This document shows positions 56,798 to 62,572 of a stretch of DNA of 64,000 nt, one piece after another. Made by a program: the position numbers and the translations under genes. Each line of letters opens with the position of its first letter. Position 1 is the stretch's first letter. The notes under the pieces are model-generated. The model was not told the DNA's origin and ran no database searches. It saw nothing but the letters and a program-made list of their open reading frames with translations. This DNA is from a virus. The stretch lies in IMG/VR virus record IMGVR_UViG_3300045017_000165, positions 1-64,000 of that record; one strand, given 5' to 3'.

Positions 56798-57589
56798 TTA
56801 CGCAGATTCGATCGTGCACTTGAACTGTCCGTAGCCTGCGTTTCTCCACTGACCTAAGCCCGACACTCTTCCGTATGAGAAGAGTTTCTTTAGAGCTTCT
56901 TCAGTGAGCGGGGAATTCTCAAGCACGAGAAGTGTGAACTTGAGAGCGGCTCCGGATTCAATGCACTCGCTTTTAGCTACAGAGACGCGTGGACCTTGAG
57001 CTGTCATAGCTCTCAGTGAACGCTCACAGTACTTGATTGAGCCATCAGCACTCTTCATCACGTCTTTATCAAACGAGATGAATTGTTGCTCAATTGTTAC
57101 GTGTTGATTAATGATCGATTCCGTATAGCTTGCTGAGTTGAGGATCGTACCATTCTTTTTAGGAAGAGTACGAGCTACCGCTTCAGCAGCTGCTTTTAGG
57201 AATCCTTTAATCATGTGATCTCCGATACACGGCATTCCTGCCTTGTCGCGGAAGAACACTGTAACGCCTCGAAGTTCTTGCTCGTCGAGAGTTTCTTTTA
57301 AAGATTCGAGTTCACCTTTGATAGCAAGTTCGCGTTCTTCTGAGGTGAACTTTCTACCCACGAGAGTTTCAAGCTTATCGAGAAGCTTATCGGTTTCAAG
57401 TTTACCGCGCTCTTCGGTGATCTGTAGAGCTTCTAGGTACTTATTAATCTCAGCGTTGTAGCTACCTTTCTCTTGAATAAGCTTACGCTGCTTTTGAATG
57501 ATATGTTGTTCGTGAATCGACGGATCCGCCGGATTCGTGCCCAAAATGTCACGTGTGAATGACAAGACTACTTTATATTCTTTAAACAT
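56798..57589 (-). CDS. Phage protein with 'GLGQWRNAGYG' loop, 263 residues
   Basis: The layout matches a group of uncharacterised phage and prophage proteins that I recall: an N-terminal strand 'YKVVLSFTRDILGTNPADP', a charged helical insertion (about 30-105), 'FFRDKAGMPCIGDHMIKGFLK' (about 110-130), 'RSLRAMTAQGPRVSVAKSE', and the C-terminal 'SYGRVSGLGQWRNAGYGQF'. The closing glycine-rich loop is reminiscent of the G-loops of RAMP-type RNA-binding folds; this is pattern similarity only. The coiled insertion may be specific to this phage. A terminator hairpin lies between it and the gene upstream. Confidence 0.65.
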   Translation of the reverse strand: MFKEYKVVLSFTRDILGTNPADPSIHEQHIIQKQRKLIQEKGSYNAEINKYLEALQITEERGKLETDKLLDKLETLVGRKFTSEERELAIKGELESLKETLDEQELRGVTVFFRDKAGMPCIGDHMIKGFLKAAAEAVARTLPKKNGTILNSASYTESIINQHVTIEQQFISFDKDVMKSADGSIKYCERSLRAMTAQGPRVSVAKSECIESGAALKFTLLVLENSPLTEEALKKLFSYGRVSGLGQWRNAGYGQFKCTIESA

Positions 57590-57602
57590 TTTAATACGCT
57601 TT

Positions 57603-57650
57603 CAAATAAAAGCGGTCACGCTCTACACTAGTTCATAGAGCGTGACCGCT
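57603..57650 (-). terminator. Leftward terminator
   Basis: A perfect 15-bp stem (AGCGGTCACGCTCTA with its complement) around a 10-base loop. On the minus strand it is followed by TTTATTTG. It ends the AT-hook gene transcript and lies 14 bases before the next start, so it may attenuate expression of the 57589 gene. Confidence 0.85.
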
Positions 57651-57661
57651 AGTTTTAGGTT

Positions 57662-57883
57662 TTACAGTACTTCTGGCTTAGATTTCTTGCCTGGCTTTTT
57701 ATTAGCTGCGGCAGGATTCTTAGCCGGTCTTCCACGCTTCTTTACGGTGCTTGGCGGCGTTGCATCGTCGTTAGCCATAAAGCGATCGTAAGCTTTCACA
57801 GCTACTGCGCCTGCTGCTGCGGAAGCGACGTAAGGAAGTGCTTTCTTAGTTACTGACCATACTGATGATAGAAAACCACTCAT
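57662..57883 (-). CDS. Small protein with hydrophobic segment and AT-hook, 73 residues
   Basis: Residues 12-30 form a weakly hydrophobic Ala/Val helix ('ALPYVASAAAGAVAVKAY'). Residues about 47-57 are 'VKKRGRPAKNP', a clear AT-hook (GRP core flanked by Lys/Arg), followed by a Lys/Pro tail. An AT-hook binds the minor groove of A/T-rich DNA. A membrane-like helix plus DNA-binding tail could tether DNA to the membrane. AGGAGG precedes the ATG. Two promoter motifs and a long structured leader suggest strong early expression. Confidence 0.72.
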   Translation of the reverse strand: MSGFLSSVWSVTKKALPYVASAAAGAVAVKAYDRFMANDDATPPSTVKKRGRPAKNPAAANKKPGKKSKPEVL

Positions 57884-57938
57884 GGGATCCTCCTAATGAG
57901 TTTGTTTATGTTGTTGATTGTTGGTTGTTGCTAGCAAC

Positions 57939-57965
57939 ATTGTCTCGACCAACATTCGAGACAAT
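57939..57965 (-). other. 5' leader hairpin of the AT-hook gene
   Basis: ATTGTCTCGA pairs perfectly with TCGAGACAAT around a 7-base loop. On the minus strand it is followed by GTTGCTAGCAAC and a CAA-rich unstructured leader before the ribosome binding site. It could stabilise the 5' end of the mRNA. Confidence 0.6.
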
Positions 57966-57984
57966 ACTTTAAAAACTTTTTCAC

Positions 57985-58004
57985 TAATAATCTTATACCC
58001 GAAA
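57985..58004 (-). promoter_or_regulatory. Leftward promoter motif (GGGTATAAG type), proximal
   Basis: Minus strand reads TTTTCGGGTATAAGATTATT, upstream of the leader hairpin of the AT-hook gene. Confidence 0.5.
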
Positions 58005-58025
58005 ATGGCTATTTTTATCCAATAG

Positions 58026-58054
58026 TTAGATATTATACCCTATGGGGGTATAAA
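58026..58054 (-). promoter_or_regulatory. Leftward promoter motif within a palindrome, distal
   Basis: Minus strand reads CATAGGGTATAATATC. The motif is half of an inverted repeat, TTATACCC / GGGGTATAA at 58033-58052, so a similar box faces the other way. It may be a divergent promoter or an operator. Confidence 0.45.
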
Positions 58055-58089
58055 AGGTGTGCGCATAACAGATAGCTTATGCGCACACC
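58052..58089 (-). terminator. Leftward terminator
   Basis: A perfect 13-bp stem (GGTGTGCGCATAA with its complement) around CAGATAGC. On the minus strand it runs into TTTTAT. It ends the 58100 gene. Confidence 0.85.
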
Positions 58090-58099
58090 CAGATTCAAA

Positions 58100-58339
58100 T
58101 TACTCTGAGAACATCTCAGCAAGCTTACTTTTAGCTTCAGCTTGATGTTCTGCGGGCACTTCTTTTAGATTTATGTTTACGGTGACAGTTCCATCTTCGT
58201 TAGTGATAGCTTTACCAACCATGTAGCTGTCACCACCTAGATCAAGTCTTATTGACATCTTCTTAATATAACCGCTTGAAAACGCCATAAGAGTCACGTC
58301 ACTAACAATCTCTCTTACCACTTCTCTTAACCTAATCAT
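58100..58339 (-). CDS. Hypothetical protein, 79 residues
   Basis: I start at the ATG at 58339 because GGAGG lies 7 bases before it; earlier in-frame starts at 58354 and 58387 would place that site inside the coding region. The product has a helical N-terminus ('MIRLREVVREIVSDV'), a middle with 'LGGDSYMVGKAI', a strand 'GTVTVNINL' and a helical acidic end ('AEAKSKLAEMFSE'). Function unknown. A small inverted repeat (GGGTGCGGA/TCCGCACCC, 58363-58389) lies in its leader. Confidence 0.6.
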   Translation of the reverse strand: MIRLREVVREIVSDVTLMAFSSGYIKKMSIRLDLGGDSYMVGKAITNEDGTVTVNINLKEVPAEHQAEAKSKLAEMFSE

Positions 58340-58407
58340 ATTCCGTACCTCCATAATGAAGTGGGTGCGGATTAGAAGTCTCCGCACCCGCTGACATGAT
58401 TCTGGTA

Positions 58408-59223
58408 TTACTCGGCATTTATTGAGATACCGGTAGTACCTGTTAACGAGGTCATAAGTGCAGGATCTGAACTAAAGTCTACACTCGTCACTGTAGCTCC
58501 ATAGAACCCCGTGGGGGCAGCTATGTCTACACAGGTAGATGAGTCGTAGGCTTTATAGGATCTAACAGTCCTTGACATTATGTCGTTAGTTAAAGCGACA
58601 TAATATACACCGTTATTGTTCAGCAGGACTTTGAGCATAGACCCAGCATCAGGATCATTATGACCTGAGGTTAGTCGGTTAGTCCTGACCACAGGAGTTC
58701 CGACGCACCCCAAACTAGGGTAGTAGATACGGGCACGAAGTCCGTACTCACTACCGAACTCGTTCTTATTTATGTTGACTACGAACCCACCAGTAGTATG
58801 CCAAAACGCAATGCCAACTGCGCTTTGACTAATTAGAGTTCCCATTACAACACCGAGCGAGTTCCTTACTACGAACCGAGGAGCAGCTGTACCAGCAGGA
58901 CCCTGGGCACCTTGAGCGCCCTGAGCACCTGTAGCTCCAACCGCACCCGCAGCACCTGTAGCTCCTGTGGCGCCTTGTGGTCCTTGAGGACCTTGAGCGC
59001 CATTAGATACTACAGCAGTGTTACCGCTTGGATCTGTGATACGAACGCCGTCTGACAGCTGAGTAATGGTGATTGAACCAACACTCATACTTTCACCGAC
59101 GCTAAGGTTAGTAGCCGCACCGTCCACTGGCATGACTGTTACGGATTCACTTACACAACCTGAGAGAACAGCTACTGAAGTTACAATCAAACTACCAACT
59201 GACATCATCATGAGCTTATTCAT
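58408..59223 (-). CDS. Collagen-like lipoprotein, 271 residues
   Basis: A type II signal peptide with lipobox 'VLSGC' (Cys23). After about 50 residues of beta sequence comes a Gly-X-Y tract of about 14 triplets ('GPQGPQGATGATGAAGAVGA', about 78-120), then a C-terminal beta domain of about 150 residues with four cysteines. Collagen-like tracts form triple helices in many phage fibres. Here the protein is instead a predicted envelope-anchored trimer exposed on the infected cell. It may alter the host surface or block receptors. It lies in the leftward, early-type region away from the fibres. Confidence 0.75.
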   Translation of the reverse strand: MNKLMMMSVGSLIVTSVAVLSGCVSESVTVMPVDGAATNLSVGESMSVGSITITQLSDGVRITDPSGNTAVVSNGAQGPQGPQGATGATGAAGAVGATGAQGAQGAQGPAGTAAPRFVVRNSLGVVMGTLISQSAVGIAFWHTTGGFVVNINKNEFGSEYGLRARIYYPSLGCVGTPVVRTNRLTSGHNDPDAGSMLKVLLNNNGVYYVALTNDIMSRTVRSYKAYDSSTCVDIAAPTGFYGATVTSVDFSSDPALMTSLTGTTGISINAE

Positions 59224-59268
59224 AACGTCCTACCTTTCATGATTACATTGATTGGATCGCGACGAGCT

Positions 59269-59670
59269 TCACAGTGAACGCACGACATGTGCGAACTTAC
59301 TGAGCGCATCGTTTGTTTCTTGCAGTAAGCGTCTTCTGAGAATCTTTTGTAGTAGAGGTAGCTCTGAGATATATTTTTTGTGAGCGATTAGAGTATTTGC
59401 TAATTGCTCAGTCAAATATTCTTTAGCTATCTTTACTGCTAGTACGTCGTCGACCTTAGAGGTATCAAATTCTCTATCGTCGTCTAAAAGTGCTAGCTTA
59501 AAATTCTCAGCAGTTTGCTCAGCACATCCGATTACAAGTTCGTCTGTGCTTTTTAGTTTCACTAGATCTACAATCGTCTTCGCGACAAGATCACCCAACA
59601 GTGATTTTTCTGACATTCTTTTTCGTTGGAGTGTCTGGCTTGGCGACGCGTGGTTTTTTACGTTCGACAT
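59269..59670 (-). CDS. Hypothetical helical protein, 133 residues
   Basis: I use the ATG at 59670, since AAGGAGG lies 9 bases upstream; a later ATG at 59616 has only a weak site. This start makes an 80-base out-of-frame overlap with the end of the 59591 gene. The protein is helical and basic at its end ('LLQKILRRRLLQETNDALSK'). Its size and helical make-up resemble those of the upstream gene's product, so the two may interact. Family not recognised. Confidence 0.6.
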   Translation of the reverse strand: MSNVKNHASPSQTLQRKRMSEKSLLGDLVAKTIVDLVKLKSTDELVIGCAEQTAENFKLALLDDDREFDTSKVDDVLAVKIAKEYLTEQLANTLIAHKKYISELPLLQKILRRRLLQETNDALSKFAHVVRSL

Positions 59671-60106
59671 TTTGCAGTCCTCCTTTTTCTTCGATTGATT
59701 TGATGTAGTGTCTTACGGCTACGATTACCCCGCCCGCTACTTGCTTCATTTTGGAAATGATAAGTAGTTTGGCAAAGTGCGCAGCCTTGTCAGCACCTAC
59801 ATCGTCTTTGTTAATGATCGATCCCATCACGAAGAACATCGCCCCGTACTTGAGCTTACGGAGCGTTTCGATATGAAGACCATTAGGGCGGTCATCTATC
59901 TGTGACGGGAACATCTTTACGAAAACAGCCGCGAATTTCTCGGTAGTTGCCGATAGGGTCTCGAGCGTGTTCACGACTGAGTTCATTAGCCCTTCATTAC
60001 TTTCATTGTCAGCCAGTTTAGCGGCGGACTCTGAAAAGGCTTCAAGAGACTCTGCGAATACGTGCATTGAGTCTAGTTCGTCTTTGCTTAGTTTTAATGT
60101 TTTCAT
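59591..60106 (-). CDS. Hypothetical helical protein, 171 residues
   Basis: Leucine-rich helices throughout ('KLSKDELDSMHVFAESLEAF'), then a Gly/Val segment ('VAGGVIVAVRHYIKSIEEKG') and a basic tail ('KKPRVAKPDTPTKKNVRKI'). The basic tail encodes the region that carries the next gene's ribosome binding site, so the overlap may have extended it. AGAGGTGA precedes the ATG. The leader contains the promoter motif at 60251. Function unknown. Confidence 0.6.
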   Translation of the reverse strand: MKTLKLSKDELDSMHVFAESLEAFSESAAKLADNESNEGLMNSVVNTLETLSATTEKFAAVFVKMFPSQIDDRPNGLHIETLRKLKYGAMFFVMGSIINKDDVGADKAAHFAKLLIISKMKQVAGGVIVAVRHYIKSIEEKGGLQNVERKKPRVAKPDTPTKKNVRKITVG

Positions 60107-60250
60107 AGGTCACCTCTTTGGTTAATAGTTAAAGTTTTAGTTTGGATACACGACCGCCCAACGCTAGCACCGTTTAGATGCAGCGTTAGACGGGGTCTAA
60201 GCTTTATGTAAAGGGAGGAAAAAATAGCTTAAGGGAATAAGTATTTTTTA

Positions 60251-60270
60251 CCTATTAAACATATACCCTT
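60251..60270 (-). promoter_or_regulatory. Leftward promoter motif (GGGTATATG variant)
   Basis: Minus strand reads TTAAGGGTATATGTTTAATAGG and shares TTTAATAGG with the motif at 37124. A CCCTT/AAGGG inverted repeat overlaps its upstream edge. Nothing else is seen in 60107-60348 apart from a weak AACGCT/AGCGTT hairpin. Confidence 0.4.
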
Positions 60271-60314
60271 AAAAGGGCTGTTTTTGCCTGTATTTTTGAT
60301 GGGTTAGTGGAGGT

Positions 60315-60334
60315 CTAAAAAGGGTGTTTTTTAG
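60315..60334 (-). terminator. Short leftward terminator
   Basis: CTAAAAA and TTTTTAG form a 7-bp stem around 6 bases, 14 bases after the 60349 gene. Its T-rich right arm is typical of a weak intrinsic terminator. Confidence 0.45.
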
Positions 60335-60348
60335 GTATTCAGATGGAC

Positions 60349-60549
60349 TTATTTGGGGGTTGATTTAAAGCCCTTGAGGAAGCCTGAAACGTTATAGTTC
60401 TTTGGAGCGTTTATGGCATCTATATCGGCATAGCTAAGCCCTAGATTTTTGAGTCTTCCCCACTCTCTTGTGGAGCGAAGCTTTTTTGTAAGAGCGGGGT
60501 TTTTAGCGAATATTGATCTTAGAAGCTGGTATGCACCTGGTTTAGACAT
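60349..60549 (-). CDS. Small basic protein, 66 residues
   Basis: A basic, helical product ('YQLLRSIFAKNPALTKKLRS', 'REWGRLKNLGLSYADIDAIN') ending 'GFLKGFKSTPK'. It has the size and charge of a small DNA-binding or regulatory protein. No ribosome binding site is visible, and the terminator at 60574 lies just upstream, so it may be translated from a leaderless or short transcript. Function unknown. Confidence 0.5.
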   Translation of the reverse strand: MSKPGAYQLLRSIFAKNPALTKKLRSTREWGRLKNLGLSYADIDAINAPKNYNVSGFLKGFKSTPK

Positions 60550-60573
60550 GAAGGTAATTTTATCGCAATACCT

Positions 60574-60603
60574 AAAAAAGAGCCAGAGGGGAGCCGGCTC
60601 TTT
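60574..60603 (-). terminator. Leftward terminator
   Basis: AAAGAGCC pairs with GGCTCTTT around 11 bases, and on the minus strand is followed by a six-T tract. It ends the 60610 gene. Confidence 0.8.
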
Positions 60604-60609
60604 CGGTTA

Positions 60610-60903
60610 TTAGTTCATCCAATTCTTACTGGGTATGACGAATGTTTTAACAGCATTATCTGAATCATCGGGGGATGATTGTTCTACTGCTGTACTCGCC
60701 TTGGCTGTCAAAGATTTGAACGTAGTAACGATCTTACTGAAATCTTTACTTAGTTTTTTAAAATCCCTGAGAGTTTTATTACTCAGTACTAACTGGCGCT
60801 TCATTTCAATCGCCTGACTACGAAGTTTTAAAATCTGAAGCATCAGATAGATGCATGTCAGTCCTAAAACAACTAATGAGACGCTGAAAACTTTGTTATA
60901 CAT
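60610..60903 (-). CDS. Membrane-anchored coiled-coil protein, 97 residues
   Basis: Start at the ATG at 60903 with GGGAAGGAA upstream; the earlier TTG overlaps that site. An N-terminal membrane helix ('VFSVSLVVLGLTCIYLMLQIL', about 4-25) is followed by a charged helix ('LRDFKKLSKDFSKIVTTFKS') and a polar tail. A type II anchored coiled-coil of this size is compatible with an i-spanin or septation-interfering protein, but context gives no support. Its leader is array 2, the AC-phased DNA. Confidence 0.6.
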   Translation of the reverse strand: MYNKVFSVSLVVLGLTCIYLMLQILKLRSQAIEMKRQLVLSNKTLRDFKKLSKDFSKIVTTFKSLTAKASTAVEQSSPDDSDNAVKTFVIPSKNWMN

Positions 60904-60927
60904 ACGATTCCTTCCCAATAACAAGTA

Positions 60928-61441
60928 ACGTTACCGTACCTTACCTTACGAAACCCCAACGCAACGCTACTGAACTCCACATAACTATACCACCACACAA
61001 CATAATCACCACTACCGCGCAACACATTACATTACCCCGCCAAGACAGTGCATTACTTCACCGTACTAAAGCTAAGCCCTACCGCACAGTACCCTACCCG
61101 AACCGGTTTCTACCGGAACACAACACTACTAAACTTAACTACACCATACCGTCACGTTACATGACGAAACTGCACTGACGCAGTACATTGCTTTACCGAG
61201 ACTTTACTACACTCAACGACACTTCACGCTACCCAACCGTGACTTTACTGCACCCTACTACACATCACGATACCTCACTGTGGCTTTACCCCACGACACA
61301 CCACCCAATCAAACATCACCATACCGCACGGGACTCTACCGAGACGCTGCCATGCTGGACGTTACTTTGCCATAGCAATACTGCACAACACGTTACCCGA
61401 CCTTACCATAGCATCACCTTACAACACGAGACCTTGCGTCA
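60928..61441. repeat. AC-phased array 2: AC every 5 bp with periodic 6-bp steps
   Basis: Same pattern as the array at 56522 over about 510 bp. Hand-read runs of exact 5-bp spacing include 60928-60953, 60959-60989, 61118-61148, 61154-61174, 61201-61236, 61242-61277, 61313-61338 and 61380-61405. Single 6-bp steps separate them. Some slots are empty and the phase is unclear at 61000-61024. If one 4-bp step is allowed there, 100 steps span 513 bp, again 5.13 bp each. No credible gene; the frame at 61188-61490 is a composition artefact. Confidence 0.85.
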
Positions 61442-61457
61442 CTGTAGCATCGCAGTA

Positions 61458-61709
61458 CTAATGTGCAGTATCGTTACGGACTTCGTCTGAACTAAACGAT
61501 GTCGCCGCAACGTAATTATTTTTTTCCTGTGGTGGATAAACAAGAAAAACCGTCCTGCCGTTTAGTACGACTGGAAGCATAGTGTGTATTCCTGTCGTAG
61601 CTACTTTGGAAGATTCTTCCAAAATATCCGCAAGAGCTCTTAGCTGCTCTGGCGAAGTTTCAAATAATTGCCCGTGTACAACTTGTCCCGTAGTTTTAAA
61701 TTTTTCCAC
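61458..61709 (-). CDS. Hypothetical protein, 83 residues, GTG start
   Basis: GTG at 61709 with GGGGAG 7 bases upstream. The product has a helix 'SPEQLRALADILEESSKV', a strand pair 'TMLPVVLNGRTVFLVYPPQE' and a polar tail. The ending 'FSSDEVRNDTAH' lies at the edge of array 2. Function unknown. A terminator lies directly upstream. Confidence 0.55.
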   Translation of the reverse strand: MEKFKTTGQVVHGQLFETSPEQLRALADILEESSKVATTGIHTMLPVVLNGRTVFLVYPPQEKNNYVAATSFSSDEVRNDTAH

Positions 61710-61726
61710 GACAAATCTCCCCTAAA

Positions 61727-61762
61727 TAAAAAAGGGAGCCGTCTAAAAGATAGACGACTCCC
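61727..61762 (-). terminator. Leftward terminator or attenuator
   Basis: GGGAGTCGTCTA pairs with TAGACGGCTCCC on the minus strand (one mismatch) around a 5-base loop and is followed by six T. The promoter motif at 61783 lies just upstream, so a transcript starting there would meet it after about 17 bases. It may attenuate the 61709 gene. Confidence 0.75.
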
Positions 61763-61782
61763 AAGTTGGTTTTCACTACTTT

Positions 61783-61800
61783 AAACTTATACCATTTAAA
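61783..61800 (-). promoter_or_regulatory. Leftward promoter motif (GGTATAAG type)
   Basis: Minus strand reads TTTAAATGGTATAAGTTTAAAG, between the 61814 gene and the terminator at 61727. Confidence 0.45.
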
Positions 61801-61813
61801 TTAATGGTTTAGT

Positions 61814-62134
61814 TCACACTGTCTGATCAATCAGAGATGCCACCAGATATCTATATTCGGTCTTTAATGCCTCGGAATACGGTGACGCTAAAATCTTTAC
61901 TCTGACTAAAACTAGCTCACTAAGCCTGAGTCCTAATGGAGCTAAGAATTGCACTTTAGCGTTAGTTGTTCCTGATGATTCCACTCCTATTATGAGCGGG
62001 TATTGAAATAGGACTGGCTCGTCTAAATCAACGTTTTCTATCGCGCAATGCATGAACGCCATGATGGTTTGCCCATCATCTAGCTGTGCGATGACGACTG
62101 GATTATTTTTCAATGCGTCTACTATACTAGTCAT
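61814..62134 (-). CDS. Small beta protein, paralogue of the 62127 product
   Basis: 106 residues. It matches the N-terminal half of its upstream neighbour: 'VVIAQLDDGQTIMAFMHCAI' against 'VVIAHLDNGKSFMAFMHGEM', then 'ENVDLDEPVLFQYPL' against 'ENVDLNDAILFQYPI'. The strand-loop-strand pattern resembles an Sm-like barrel, but that is only a visual impression. The two genes overlap by 8 bases, so this is a tandem duplication still translated together. Downstream of the DNA polymerase. Confidence 0.65.
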   Translation of the reverse strand: MTSIVDALKNNPVVIAQLDDGQTIMAFMHCAIENVDLDEPVLFQYPLIIGVESSGTTNAKVQFLAPLGLRLSELVLVRVKILASPYSEALKTEYRYLVASLIDQTV

Positions 62135-62561
62135 TTCGATCCCCCTTATTTAGTTTAGTTTTGTTCCTTAGGTTGGCTTCGTTTTCTTCGATTTGTTTTA
62201 GGTAGTTGTACACTGCAGATCTGTAGGCTTCTTTTGCGCACTGCGAGCTAGGTGAGTCCAGCCCCGCAACTTTCCTGAGCGAGAACTCACTTAAGCAGCG
62301 CCCGAAAGGACGGTCTAACACCGAGTCTAATTCTGCGTCATCAGAGTCGGGTATTTCGTAATTTAAGAACGGTGCGGTTCTAACGGACTCTTCAGCTGAT
62401 ATAACTTCTATAGGATATTGAAATAAGATAGCATCGTTTAGATCAACGTTTTCCATCTCTCCGTGCATAAACGCCATAAAGCTTTTCCCGTTGTCCAGAT
62501 GAGCAATCACGACGTGGAGTTGTTTCAGTATATCTTTTTGATCGGGTTGTTTTTTATTCAT
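62127..62561 (-). CDS. Small beta protein, first of a tandem pair, 144 residues
   Basis: It has the same N-terminal 55-residue beta module as the 61814 product, followed by an acidic linker ('YEIPDSDDAELDSVLDRPFG') and a C-terminal helical part with 'AKEAYRSAVYNYLKQIEENE'. It starts 11 bases after the DNA polymerase stop and so belongs to the replication operon. The function is unknown; a replication accessory or RNA-binding role is possible. Confidence 0.6.
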   Translation of the reverse strand: MNKKQPDQKDILKQLHVVIAHLDNGKSFMAFMHGEMENVDLNDAILFQYPIEVISAEESVRTAPFLNYEIPDSDDAELDSVLDRPFGRCLSEFSLRKVAGLDSPSSQCAKEAYRSAVYNYLKQIEENEANLRNKTKLNKGDRND

Positions 62562-62572
62562 TTGTGTTTCCT

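Noticed and set aside
56522-61441. CRISPR array or tandem microsatellite
   Set aside because: There is no repeated unit longer than 2 bases. Only the spacing of AC is conserved, and no repeat-spacer pattern exists.
61188-61490. 100-codon open frame on the plus strand
   Set aside because: It lies in array 2, with the same biased His/Thr-rich translation and no ribosome binding site, opposite to the direction of the surrounding genes.
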